A stretch of 40,319 nucleotides of DNA from a virus. Where the stretch lies: positions 1 through 40,319 of the IMG/VR virus record IMGVR_UViG_3300027865_000019; one strand, written 5' to 3'. The position numbers and the translations under genes are program-made. The notes below the pieces were generated by a model. The model did no database searches. It saw only the letters and a program-made list of their open reading frames with translations, and had not been told where the DNA came from. Shown piece by piece: positions 1 through 7,614 of the stretch (the first letter of the stretch is position 1; each line of letters starts with the position of its first letter).

Positions 1-160
1 TACTATTGATTGGGCTTACGGCGATTCTAATTATGATAATGTTTGGGATAATCGTGCAGCACTAAGTTATAGTTAAAATTATGGCTAATAAATTAAAATT
101 TAATGCTTTAACTCCTCCCTTTGATTTGATCAGAAATGATTTAGATGATTTGGAAACAAA
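1..160. repeat. Left copy of terminal redundancy
   Basis: Bases 1-160 match 40160-40319 except at position 17 (T here, G at 40176) and 139 (A here, T at 40298). The simplest reading is a circular or circularly permuted genome whose contig overlaps itself, with a unit of about 40,159 bp. The repeat spans the end of one gene and the start of the next, so it is unlikely to be a biological terminal repeat, but that cannot be excluded from sequence alone. Confidence 0.9.
2..76 (+). CDS. C-terminal fragment of tail-associated structural protein
   Basis: This open frame ends in TAA at 74-76 and repeats the last 24 codons of the gene at 39324-40235. It is the same gene seen again through the terminal overlap. 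Position 17 changes an Asp codon of the right-hand copy to Tyr here, so one of the two copies is probably a variant or an end-of-contig error. See the full copy for function. Confidence 0.85.
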   Translation, partial: TIDWAYGDSNYDNVWDNRAALSYS

Positions 161-1253
161 AGATCATGGTGTATTAACTGGTAAAGATGATGATGACCAC
201 CCTCAATATTCATTTGATATATATGATGCTATTGTTGATGCTGCTGGGGGAGGAGATTTTACAGATATTCAATCAGCTATTGATTCAGGAGCTTTAAGTA
301 TTTGGATAAGAAGTGGAACATATACACTTTCTTCTGATATAATTATTGCTTCTTCGGGAACATTATTGATGGGAGAAGATAAGGTTGATGTAATAATTGA
401 TTTTGATAGTAATAGTAATCAAATTACAACATCAGGTGGAATTATTGAAGATTGTCTTATTTCTGGATTGACTGTTAAACATTCAAATCACGCAAATGGG
501 GCATTACATTTTTTATTGATTGGAGCAACTTATCGTCGTTGGGAAATCTCTAATTGTATTTTTATTGACAATGTGAAAGCGATAGAAGCAAATAGTTTTT
601 CATTTGGAAAAATATTTAATAATAATTTTAATGATACTGATGATGGAGGAAAACCACACGCCACTACAGTAATGATTGATTTTATTGGAGGTTCTAAAAA
701 TATTATTGCATTTAATAATTTTCAAAGAGAAAGTCTTGGAGGAGATTTAGCGATAAGATTAGATGGTACTCCAACAGAGTATCAAATATCATCTAATATT
801 ATTCAAAAGTTTGAAGGCAATACTATGCAAATTGGTGCTACTAGTACTGGAAATAGGATTTTTGTAGATAAAAATATTATTTCTGCTTTACCTACTGGAT
901 TTGGTAATGGGTCTGCGGCAGGTATTTTAATAAATGCCTCAATATGTGTTATTTCTAATAATAGAGTAGATGGTTTTAAGACAACTGGAATTGTTGTACA
1001 GGGTTCTAAAAATACTATTACAAATAATCTTATTGATGCAGGAGGATTTACATCAGCAGACGGTATATTGATAGATGGTAATTATGATAATAATATATTA
1101 ATTAATAATTATATAAACGCAACTAATAATGGAATTAATATAGCAAGTGCGGACGTTAATAACACAATTGTAACTAATAATAATTTAGCTGATTCCGCAA
1201 CTGCTTTTGTAGATTCTGGTACAAATTCAGAATTAGCTCATAATTTAGTTTAA
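81..1253 (+). CDS. Tailspike-like right-handed beta-helix protein
   Basis: 390 residues. The N-terminus carries HGVLTGKDDDDHPQY (about residues 29-43), a motif that recurs in phage tail-fibre and tailspike proteins just before the trimeric shaft. From about residue 55 to the end the protein is a run of short turns rich in Asn, Ile and Gly (for example NNNFND, SNNRVDG, TNNLIDAGG), as expected of a parallel beta-helix of the pectate-lyase type. Such proteins bind or cleave surface polysaccharides; no catalytic residues can be assigned here. It sits 4 bp upstream of a second fibre gene and follows the structural gene across the genome junction, so all three are probably co-transcribed. The start ATG has no clear Shine-Dalgarno. 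The fold is strongly suggested; enzymatic activity is unknown. Confidence 0.8.
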   Translation: MANKLKFNALTPPFDLIRNDLDDLETKDHGVLTGKDDDDHPQYSFDIYDAIVDAAGGGDFTDIQSAIDSGALSIWIRSGTYTLSSDIIIASSGTLLMGEDKVDVIIDFDSNSNQITTSGGIIEDCLISGLTVKHSNHANGALHFLLIGATYRRWEISNCIFIDNVKAIEANSFSFGKIFNNNFNDTDDGGKPHATTVMIDFIGGSKNIIAFNNFQRESLGGDLAIRLDGTPTEYQISSNIIQKFEGNTMQIGATSTGNRIFVDKNIISALPTGFGNGSAAGILINASICVISNNRVDGFKTTGIVVQGSKNTITNNLIDAGGFTSADGILIDGNYDNNILINNYINATNNGINIASADVNNTIVTNNNLADSATAFVDSGTNSELAHNLV

Positions 1254-1257
1254 AAAT

Positions 1258-4200
1258 ATGGCAAGAGTACATTCACCAATGGAAATGTTAGGAAATATAT
1301 TGGTAGATACTGATAATGCTTATGATTTGGGTTCAATTTCAAAATATTGGCTAAATGGATATATTAGAAATTTAACCACAACAGGTATTTTTGATGCTGA
1401 TGGTGATACTTCAATACAAGTGGAAGAATCAGCAGATGAAGATATAATACGTTTTGATATAGGTGGAACAGAACAAATAACTTTAACAGATGGAGCATTA
1501 ACACCAACGACTGATAGTGATATTGATTTAGGAAGTCCAACTAATTGTTATGATGAAATATATGTTGATGATCTTCGTGGACCTGCTGATAGTAGTAGTT
1601 TTAGAATGTTTAATACAACAAGTGATGGTTCTGACAATAAAAGAATTCAACTTTGCCCTGGTGGAGCAGTATCGAATACTCGTGGGCCAGTATTAAATCT
1701 ATATGGTAATGAATATTCAATCAATAAAGGATATGTGTCTATTACATTAGGTAATGCAGCTGGAGAAGAACAGTTTTATATAGGGCAAGGTGCCTCAGAT
1801 GTTAAAAAACTTATAGTTGATCGACTGGCAGTATATCCAGGAGTAGATTCATCTGTTGATCTTGGGACTTCATCGGCATATTGGGATTATTGTTATTTTG
1901 ATAATATAGTTGGCCCCACAGTATTCAACGAAGCAGGTTCAGATATAGATTTCAGATTTGAAGGGAGTGGAGATGCTAATTTACTTTATACTGATGCAGG
2001 AAATGATAGAATAGGTATTGGCACAGCAACACCAGCTGCTCATTTAGATATTAATAAAGTTGATCCAGAAATAAGATTAACTGATACAGGAGATTCTAAT
2101 AATACTCGCATAACTAGAGCTGATACTGATGCAGTGGCACAAAGATTTAATACATCAATGAAGCCTGGTGGACCTGGAAATGCTTTAGATTTTGATGGTA
2201 ATGGGGATTATATTGATGTAGGAACATTAGGTTCCTTTGGAAGTAATCTGAATGCGTTTACTATTTCCATGTGGTTGAAATGGTCGCATTCAAGTGCTTG
2301 GCAAACTCCTTTTGGCTGGAGAAATGTTGATGCTACTCCTGCTTTGTATCTTTACGTAAATAGAAGAGGTGATACTGGTGCAAATAGCGCAGGAGATATT
2401 GCTTTTCATCTTGAAGATAATGATAACGATAAATTACAATTTGGGACAGTAGGAGAAAGTTTTAACGATGGAGCATGGCATCATGTTGTCTTTAGAATAA
2501 TCGATGCATCGAGCAATAGTGCGGAACTTTATGTAGATGGCGATAGTCAGTCTATACAGTTCGATGCCACAGATAGTCCGAATAATTTTAGTAATGCTGA
2601 TCGTAACATTTATTTGGGGGCAAGAAATGTCGCGGGTTCTACTAAAAATTACAATGGAATGATAGACGAAGCAGCAGTTTGGAACGTAACGTTGAGTGCG
2701 AATGATATTGGAGATTTATATAATTCAGGAAATGGACTTTTAATTGATCCAGCAGAAGACTGGCCAACAGACGGTGGTAGTATAGGAACAAATCTTGAAG
2801 CACTTTGGCATCATGACGAAACAGAGTTAAATTCTGCGCCAGGAGGAACTGATACAGAGGATGATTCAGGAAATGGAAATCATGGAACTGCGTCAGTAGG
2901 TATGACCGATGGTGATTTTGTAGCTGGAAAAATTTTACTTCCAGGATCAGATACAGAACATTCTATTTGGAAATCAGAAGACGGAACAAATCCTGTTGAA
3001 GCAGGAATTATAACTTTCGGAGATTCAGCTGGAAGAAACGTACAAACAGGCAAAACTTTACGATGGAATATATCAAGTTCTGAAAAAGCCCAAATGGATG
3101 CTAATGGAACTTTAACAATAGATAATAGCTCTACTACTTCACAGCAATTAATTTTAAGAGCAGCAGCAAGTGCTACGGAAAACATACAAGAGTGGCAAGA
3201 TTCATCTGATAATATACTTACAGCAATAGAGCCTGATGGTGAAATAATTATAAATCAAGACAGTAAGGCTATAAAATTTGGTGCAGCACAAGATGCAACA
3301 ATACAATTTGACGGAGATTCTTTAAATATAGTAGCAAATGCAGTAACAGGTGGAGATAATATGGAATTTACTGCAAATTCTTATACCTTTAAAACACAAG
3401 CAGATACAGATTTAGCAGTTAATTTTTCAGGGACTACAAACTCAGGTTTATTTACTTGGATGGAAGATGAAGACTATTTTGCTTTTGCAGATGATATTTT
3501 ATTAAACACAACAGAAAAAATTTATTTTAGAGATACAGCAATTAGTATTAATTCAGCAACTGATGGACATCTAGATTTAACAGCAGATGTTAGTGTAGAT
3601 TTTAATACGCCTGTATTAGATTTATCGGCTCAAACTGTAGATGTAACTTTAAATAATGCGGTTGATTCTTTAAATTTTGATAGTAATACTTTAAGCATAG
3701 ACGCTAGTAATAACAGAGTTGGGGTGGGTGATGCTGACCCAGACACTAAGTTGGAAGTAGCAGGAGCGGTAACGATTCAGGAGTTATCGTCTGATCCAAC
3801 TGATCCAGCAGAAGGTAAAGCTGTATTTTGGATGGGTGATGGTACAGGTTCAGGTTCAGATGGGGATTTGCTTTACATGGAACAATCGGGCGCAGTTGTT
3901 ACAACAGGAAGTCTTAAATGGACAGATTTTGTGCCTAGTTCAATAACAGTAAATGCAAGTGATGGTACAACAGGTTCGGTCACAGACGTACAAACAATGT
4001 TTGATGGAAATGTTTATGTGATTGATGAGCTAGCTGCGACACCAGGATATGATGTAGAATTTGTTTTTTCTAATGTAGATAAATGTCCAACATTTGTAGT
4101 AACGAGATGGTTATACGATGGTTCAGCAACACATGATGTTACATGGGATATTTGGAATTATAATAGTTCAGCTTGGGATACTTTAAGAGTGTTTAATGAT

Positions 4201-4371
4201 TCAGATTATTTTGCTAGTATGACCATGTATATTCCACAAGCAAGTGGGGGAGATTATGTAAGTGGAGGAGCGGCTAAAGTTAGGGTTTATCATCGTTCAG
4301 CAGGTAATGCTTCACATGACTTAACCATAGATTATGTAGGTTTAACTCATGGATTACAAGGTGTAATTTAA
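1258..4371 (+). CDS. Large tail fibre / adhesin with LamG-like domain
   Basis: 1037 residues. The N-terminal third has repeated fibre-shaft units (YDLGSISKYWLNGYI, then SDIDLGSPTNCYDEIYVDD, then SVDLGTSSAYWDYCYFDNI). RIGIGTATPAAHLDI near residue 250 and NRVGVGDADPDTKLEV near 825 match a motif common in phage tail fibres. Residues about 308-495 look like a concanavalin/LamG sandwich: ALDFDGNGDYIDVG, ISMWLKW, WHHVVFRI, ELYVDG and IDEAAVWNVTLS are its usual landmarks. The C-terminus is another beta-rich domain. It is probably a long receptor-binding fibre whose LamG domain recognises glycans. It is translated directly after the tailspike-like gene. No chaperone or self-cleavage motif (S74-type) is evident. 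Confidence 0.82.
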   Translation: MARVHSPMEMLGNILVDTDNAYDLGSISKYWLNGYIRNLTTTGIFDADGDTSIQVEESADEDIIRFDIGGTEQITLTDGALTPTTDSDIDLGSPTNCYDEIYVDDLRGPADSSSFRMFNTTSDGSDNKRIQLCPGGAVSNTRGPVLNLYGNEYSINKGYVSITLGNAAGEEQFYIGQGASDVKKLIVDRLAVYPGVDSSVDLGTSSAYWDYCYFDNIVGPTVFNEAGSDIDFRFEGSGDANLLYTDAGNDRIGIGTATPAAHLDINKVDPEIRLTDTGDSNNTRITRADTDAVAQRFNTSMKPGGPGNALDFDGNGDYIDVGTLGSFGSNLNAFTISMWLKWSHSSAWQTPFGWRNVDATPALYLYVNRRGDTGANSAGDIAFHLEDNDNDKLQFGTVGESFNDGAWHHVVFRIIDASSNSAELYVDGDSQSIQFDATDSPNNFSNADRNIYLGARNVAGSTKNYNGMIDEAAVWNVTLSANDIGDLYNSGNGLLIDPAEDWPTDGGSIGTNLEALWHHDETELNSAPGGTDTEDDSGNGNHGTASVGMTDGDFVAGKILLPGSDTEHSIWKSEDGTNPVEAGIITFGDSAGRNVQTGKTLRWNISSSEKAQMDANGTLTIDNSSTTSQQLILRAAASATENIQEWQDSSDNILTAIEPDGEIIINQDSKAIKFGAAQDATIQFDGDSLNIVANAVTGGDNMEFTANSYTFKTQADTDLAVNFSGTTNSGLFTWMEDEDYFAFADDILLNTTEKIYFRDTAISINSATDGHLDLTADVSVDFNTPVLDLSAQTVDVTLNNAVDSLNFDSNTLSIDASNNRVGVGDADPDTKLEVAGAVTIQELSSDPTDPAEGKAVFWMGDGTGSGSDGDLLYMEQSGAVVTTGSLKWTDFVPSSITVNASDGTTGSVTDVQTMFDGNVYVIDELAATPGYDVEFVFSNVDKCPTFVVTRWLYDGSATHDVTWDIWNYNSSAWDTLRVFNDSDYFASMTMYIPQASGGDYVSGGAAKVRVYHRSAGNASHDLTIDYVGLTHGLQGVI

Positions 4372-4388
4372 TTAATAATTTAAATAAT

Positions 4389-4634
4389 ATGGCAAACATA
4401 ACAATAACAATCGCAGACGAAAAAGTAGAACCAATCGTAACTGCATTTTGCAACAAATATAATTACGAGGGCGAAGACACAGCAGGAGCAAAAAAAGCTT
4501 TTGCATTAGGCAAAGTAAAAACTTACATAAGAGAAATTTACAAATCCGATCAAGTGAAAACAGACACAGAAACTACAAGACAAACTACTATTATTGACTC
4601 CGATAATTATACTAATGATTTAACTATTGAATAA
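4389..4634 (+). CDS. Small phage protein of unknown function, after fibre genes
   Basis: 81 residues, mixed alpha/beta, with MANITITIADEKVEPIV at the start and a polar Thr/Asp-rich tail. I do not recognise a characterised family. It is sandwiched between the large fibre and a small helical protein, so a tail-associated or fibre-accessory role is possible but unproven. It ends in TAA one base before the ATG of the next gene. Confidence 0.7.
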   Translation: MANITITIADEKVEPIVTAFCNKYNYEGEDTAGAKKAFALGKVKTYIREIYKSDQVKTDTETTRQTTIIDSDNYTNDLTIE

Positions 4635-4635
4635 T

Positions 4636-4845
4636 ATGGCTATAAACCAAGAACAAATCAAAGAAGCAAAAAAAAGATTAGCAGGAGTTCAAACTAAGGC
4701 TTCTAAAATCTTTGAAATATTGGTAAAGGCTGATGAAGTTATTTATGATGATATATCTTTAACACCAACACAAAAGACTAAATTAATAGCTAAATATGCT
4801 GCTGCAAAAGCTGAATTAAGTGATGCAGTGGATAACTTGTTATGA
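4636..4845 (+). CDS. Small helical protein
   Basis: 69 residues, almost entirely predicted alpha-helix (EQIKEAKKRLAGVQTK, KLIAKYAAAKAELSDAV). I chose the ATG at 4636 rather than the in-frame TTG at 4627, because the ATG follows the preceding stop without overlap. The stop is TGA at 4843-4845 and the next ATG is at 4847, so the two are coupled. Function unknown; it lies just upstream of the holin-like gene. Confidence 0.7.
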   Translation: MAINQEQIKEAKKRLAGVQTKASKIFEILVKADEVIYDDISLTPTQKTKLIAKYAAAKAELSDAVDNLL

Positions 4846-4846
4846 T

Positions 4847-5215
4847 ATGGGTATAGAAGAACAAACAAATGGTTTTAATAATGAAATAATAAAGAACCAT
4901 GTAATAAATAATAAAAATAAGCCAGTAGGAGAATTATATCGTGATATTCAAATTTTAAAAGAATCTTTTGAAAATAGATTTGAAAAAATAGAACATCAAC
5001 TTGATACCATTGTACCTATTGTTCAAGAGCTTAAAGAGATGTTCCCAGACCTTAAAGATATGAAAGAAATTAATGATACTCTTAAAGATATGAAAACATG
5101 GAGTAAAATTAATAAGACGGTTGTTAAAAAAATTACTAAATTTATTTTTGCTTTATCTGCAATCATAGGAGCTATTTATGGTATCTATGAAGGAGCAAGG
5201 CGTTTATTCAAATGA
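4847..5215 (+). CDS. Holin-like coiled-coil protein with C-terminal membrane helix
   Basis: 122 residues, starting at MGIEEQTNG (the upstream ATG at 4820 in the same frame would overlap the previous gene). Residues about 35-85 form a coiled coil (IQILKESFENRFEKIEHQLD, then IVQELKEMFPDLKDMKEI). Residues about 96-116 form one hydrophobic helix (FIFALSAIIGAIYGIYEG) with a basic C-terminal tail. This N-coil/C-membrane layout resembles the XhlA-type holin partners found beside phage endolysins. The neighbours support this: a tiny membrane protein overlaps its stop and an amidase follows within 220 bp. It is probably part of the membrane-permeabilising step of lysis. Confidence 0.6.
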   Translation: MGIEEQTNGFNNEIIKNHVINNKNKPVGELYRDIQILKESFENRFEKIEHQLDTIVPIVQELKEMFPDLKDMKEINDTLKDMKTWSKINKTVVKKITKFIFALSAIIGAIYGIYEGARRLFK

Positions 5216-5331
5216 TTAAATTATTACAAACAATAGTAGTATTAATAGCATTTCAAAATATATTAGTTATGGTATTTATAGGTATTAAGCTCTTTCAATT
5301 AAAGCAAGAAGGTAAATTTAAACGAAAGTGA
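5212..5331 (+). CDS. Tiny membrane protein of the lysis cassette
   Basis: 39 residues. A single hydrophobic stretch (IVVLIAFQNILVMVFIGIKL) is followed by a basic tail ending KRK. The ATG overlaps the TGA of the holin-like gene as ATGA, which indicates translational coupling. Size, charge and position suit a spanin-like or second holin component, but that is inference from context. Confidence 0.6.
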   Translation: MIKLLQTIVVLIAFQNILVMVFIGIKLFQLKQEGKFKRK

Positions 5332-5341
5332 GGTGTTTGAA

Positions 5342-5431
5342 ATGTTACCGCAACAACAAGTAAATTTCCTTTTAATAGCCTTCACCAATTCAGCATACAC
5401 TCTATCTCAATTAAATGAACAAATTATATGA
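5342..5431 (+). CDS. Very small ORF coupled to amidase
   Basis: 29 residues with a weakly hydrophobic centre (VNFLLIAFTNSAYTL). It has one of the better Shine-Dalgarno sequences here (GAGGTG ending about 7 bases before the ATG), and its TGA overlaps the amidase ATG as ATGA. It may serve mainly to couple translation of the amidase, or may be a small lysis modulator. No family recognised. Confidence 0.5.
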   Translation: MLPQQQVNFLLIAFTNSAYTLSQLNEQII

Positions 5432-5967
5432 ATCCTACTTACATAATTTTACACCATAGTTCAGTTTCACAAAAAAAGAATAAGAAACAATTTAGAGCGA
5501 TTAATAATTACCATAAATCTTTATGGGATTTTAAGTCTTCTCTAGGGTATTATGTCGGATATCAATATTTGATAGAACCTTCAGGAAAAGTAATACAAGC
5601 ACGTCGCAACACAGAAACAGGAGCGCATTGTTATCAACAAGACATGAACCATAAGTCAATAGGTATTTGCTTAACAGGACATTTTGACTTAGAACAACCT
5701 AAACCAAAACAGATATTTGCTTTACGTGATTTACTTAGAAAGCTTTGTAAAGATTATGTTATTCCAGTAAAAAATATAAAAACTCATAATGAGTTTGCAA
5801 AAAAGAGTTGTCCGGGATCTAATATAGATATAGTGTTTATTCGTTCACTTGTTACAGAAGTAAAACCAGAACCAGAACCAATCAATAAAGACAAACTAAT
5901 AAATGAATTATTTGAACTTCATCAAAAAGAAAGTGATTTGATTGATAAATTAAAGGGGATTAGTTAA
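5428..5967 (+). CDS. Endolysin: N-acetylmuramoyl-L-alanine amidase (type 2)
   Basis: 179 residues. The fold and motifs match the Amidase_2/PGRP family, as in T7 lysozyme. ILHHSS places the first zinc histidine at residue 9 or 10, GYQYLI supplies the conserved tyrosine near 46, GAHCYQ is at 65-70, and THNEFAKKSCPG gives zinc ligands His120 and Cys128. It should cleave the bond between MurNAc and L-Ala in peptidoglycan at the end of infection. The catalytic domain ends near residue 140; the Pro/Glu/Lys linker (KPEPEPINK) and a short helical tail do not look like a known cell-wall-binding domain. No signal peptide is visible, so export depends on the holin-like neighbours. The stop TAA is nested with the stop of a small gene on the other strand. 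Confidence 0.92.
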   Translation: MNPTYIILHHSSVSQKKNKKQFRAINNYHKSLWDFKSSLGYYVGYQYLIEPSGKVIQARRNTETGAHCYQQDMNHKSIGICLTGHFDLEQPKPKQIFALRDLLRKLCKDYVIPVKNIKTHNEFAKKSCPGSNIDIVFIRSLVTEVKPEPEPINKDKLINELFELHQKESDLIDKLKGIS

Positions 5968-6086
5968 TTTTTGTCTTCACGAATTACTTCAACTAAAGAA
6001 TTAAAAAAAGTTAATGCTAAATCTCTTCTACCTTTTTCACACATTGTAGCAATAGCTTTAAAATCTTCGTAATAATCATTTTCCAT
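5964..6086 (-). CDS. Small convergent ORF, acidic helical protein
   Basis: 40 residues (begins MENDYYEDFKAIATMCEKG). It reads leftward and its TAA shares the TTAA at 5964-5967 with the amidase stop. The composition is protein-like and the codons resemble the leftward early genes, but the leader has no Shine-Dalgarno. A similar nested-stop arrangement occurs at 38715-38813. Function unknown. Confidence 0.5.
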   Translation of the reverse strand: MENDYYEDFKAIATMCEKGRRDLALTFFNSLVEVIREDKN

Positions 6087-6118
6087 AATAAATAAGTTAA
6101 TTAATTAATTAAAAAAGT

Positions 6119-6283
6119 ATGGACTACAAACGAGAAATCCTATTAGCAATTGCCACTATTTTTGTTAGTGCAGGTGCTGTAAAAATAGGAGAAAACACAT
6201 GGGAGGGTGCAGCTTTGTTGGTGTTTGGTGCTATAGTATTCGTGTGTCGCGGATTCTATAAATTGCATATCGGAAAAAAATGA
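6119..6283 (+). CDS. Small membrane protein with two hydrophobic helices
   Basis: 54 residues: MDYKREILLAIATIFVSAGAV forms the first hydrophobic helix, EGAALLVFGAIVFVCRGF the second, and the end is basic (KLHIGKK). A two-helix protein of this size near the amidase could be a class II-type holin. Alternatively it could be a superinfection or membrane-stress protein. It ends with TGA just before the promoter region at 6285. Confidence 0.6.
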   Translation: MDYKREILLAIATIFVSAGAVKIGENTWEGAALLVFGAIVFVCRGFYKLHIGKK

Positions 6284-6284
6284 T

Positions 6285-6355
6285 TTGCATTTTAATTAAC
6301 AATATGATATACTTATATTAGATTGATTGAGCCAGTCTATAAATTATGTTATAAT
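6285..6355 (+). promoter_or_regulatory. Two sigma70-like promoters in tandem
   Basis: TTGCAT (6285-6290), 17 bp, TATACT (6308-6313). Then TTGAGC (6327-6332), 17 bp, TATAAT (6350-6355). The second would start transcription near 6361-6362, exactly at the foot of the hairpin at 6362-6403, upstream of the HNH gene. Confidence 0.6.
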
Positions 6356-6361
6356 TGTTAT

Positions 6362-6403
6362 ACCCGTGGATAAGTGGTTCAATCACTTTGAAACGGGTTT
6401 TTT
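6362..6403 (+). terminator. Rho-independent terminator / attenuator hairpin
   Basis: Outer stem ACCCGT (6362-6367) with ACGGGT (6393-6398), inner stem AAGTG (6372-6376) with CACTT (6384-6388), loop of seven, then six T. It lies between the lysis region and the HNH gene and could end the late transcript. It also begins at the predicted start site of the promoter at 6350, so it could attenuate HNH expression. Confidence 0.7.
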
Positions 6404-6409
6404 AAATAT

Positions 6410-6985
6410 ATGAAAATTTGTAAAGTAGAAAATTGTAAGAATAAATATCATAGTAAAGGATATTGTCAAAAACATTATATGCAAATGTACCAATTTAATA
6501 AAATTTTAAAACGAACTGTTAATGATCCTAATGAAATTATTGATTGTAATAATTATTATGAAATTTGTATTTATAATAATAAATGTGAAGAAATCGCAAG
6601 AACCAAAATCGATAAGGAAGATTTAGAAAAAGTTAAATCATATAAATGGCATATTAATGATCAAGGATATATATTAAGTGGTGATAGAAAAAGATTACAT
6701 CAATTAATATTAGGTAAAAAACAAGAGCTTGAAATTGATCATATTAATCACGACACTTTAGATAATCGTAAACAAAATTTAAGACATTGTACTTCTAGCC
6801 AAAATAGTATGAACAAGAAAAATGTTAAAGGTATTTCTTGGCATAAGAAAGCAAATAAATGGACAGCTCAAATTGTAAGCAATTATAAGCATATTTATTT
6901 GGGATTATTTGAAAACAAACGAGATGCTATTAATGCCAGAAGAAAGGCAGAAAAACAATATTTTGGTGAATTTAGAAATTTATAA
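6410..6985 (+). CDS. HNH homing endonuclease with AP2 domain
   Basis: 191 residues. Residues 3-23 (CKVENC, then GYCQKHY) form a small zinc finger seen at the start of some phage HNH proteins. The HNH_3 core is around residues 95-135: LEIDHINHDTLDNRKQNLRHC, with Asp110-His111 and the Asn/Arg of DNR. The C-terminal third (GISWHKKANKWTAQI, then LGLFENKRDAINA) is an AP2-type DNA-binding domain. Such enzymes nick or cut a target site and promote their own spread. A clear paralog lies at 8886-9386 on the other strand. It starts 7 bases after the T-run of a terminator, and a bidirectional terminator follows it. It is a probable recent mobile insertion between the lysis and early regions. Confidence 0.88.
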   Translation: MKICKVENCKNKYHSKGYCQKHYMQMYQFNKILKRTVNDPNEIIDCNNYYEICIYNNKCEEIARTKIDKEDLEKVKSYKWHINDQGYILSGDRKRLHQLILGKKQELEIDHINHDTLDNRKQNLRHCTSSQNSMNKKNVKGISWHKKANKWTAQIVSNYKHIYLGLFENKRDAINARRKAEKQYFGEFRNL

Positions 6986-7012
6986 AAAGAAATTCGGTAA
7001 ATAAACAGACAT

Positions 7013-7043
7013 AAAAAGTGTACAGGAAACTGTATGCTTTTTT
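7013..7043. terminator. Bidirectional terminator between convergent genes
   Basis: A-run plus G, stem TACAG (7021-7025), GAAA tetraloop, CTGTA (7030-7034), then C and six T. A-rich on the left and T-rich on the right, it can act for the HNH gene (rightward) and for the leftward gene ending at 7055. Confidence 0.75.
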
Positions 7044-7054
7044 AATTGTAGAAT

Positions 7055-7327
7055 TTATTTTAATTCTGATATAAAATCTGTTAAACATTCTGGAGTAATT
7101 ACTTTTGTATCATTCAATATATTTTTTATTTCCTTAATTTGATATTTTCTTTTTAAATCTGTTTTCTTCCACCAAGGTAAAGTTTTAAGTTCAACATAAC
7201 TTTCTATTAAATCACCAAGACCAATAATCATTTCAAATTCTTCTTCTATTATTTCACTTTTACCTTTTCTATAATGATATAAAGTTTTTTCAACTTTTAC
7301 TTTATTTTTTGTTTTTTTTATTTTCAT
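7055..7327 (-). CDS. Small phage protein, unknown
   Basis: 90 residues, strongly basic N-terminus (MKIKKTKNKVKVEK), a central helix (EEFEMIIGLGDLIESYVELK) and a WWKK patch. No family recognised. It is the last gene of the leftward early cluster, ending 12 bp from a bidirectional terminator. Confidence 0.6.
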   Translation of the reverse strand: MKIKKTKNKVKVEKTLYHYRKGKSEIIEEEFEMIIGLGDLIESYVELKTLPWWKKTDLKRKYQIKEIKNILNDTKVITPECLTDFISELK

Positions 7328-7503
7328 ATTTTTATTTGATACATGAGGGAGAACATTACTTCCGAAGAGGCAACACTCAATTACGGTTAAGGTCGAGATA
7401 AACCAACCTCACATACCAGAAGTTCCACAAGGACGTTGATTTTATTCCAGTTATTCATTACAAATAATCCAAAATAAATTAACTGAAATTGTAGAATTAT
7501 TAA
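7328..7503. other. Non-coding spacer with possible RNA structure
   Basis: No convincing gene. Short complementary tracts exist (TGAGG near 7343 with CCTCA near 7410; GGTT with AACC), suggesting some RNA structure just upstream of the leftward gene at 7327. They are weak, and I could not build a tRNA from them. One 23-codon leftward ORF is present but not persuasive. Confidence 0.3.
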
Positions 7504-7614
7504 TTAATTCCAATTATTATTTTTATCTTTATAAATTTTATCAACTAAAAATTTAGTTTTTAACCATTCTTTATGATAATTAAATTTTTTTAATGGTTTT
7601 GATGATGTTTTCAT
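7504..7614 (-). CDS. Small basic ORF
   Basis: 36 residues, Lys/Asn rich (KKFNYHKEWLKTKFL). It overlaps the 3' end of the radical-SAM-like stub by 35 bp in another frame. No Shine-Dalgarno. Coding potential is uncertain; function unknown. Confidence 0.4.
   Translation of the reverse strand: MKTSSKPLKKFNYHKEWLKTKFLVDKIYKDKNNNWN

Noticed and set aside
7339-7440. tRNA-like segment
   Set aside because: Complementary arms are short, the T-loop GTTCRA consensus is absent and no acceptor stem of 7 bp forms.
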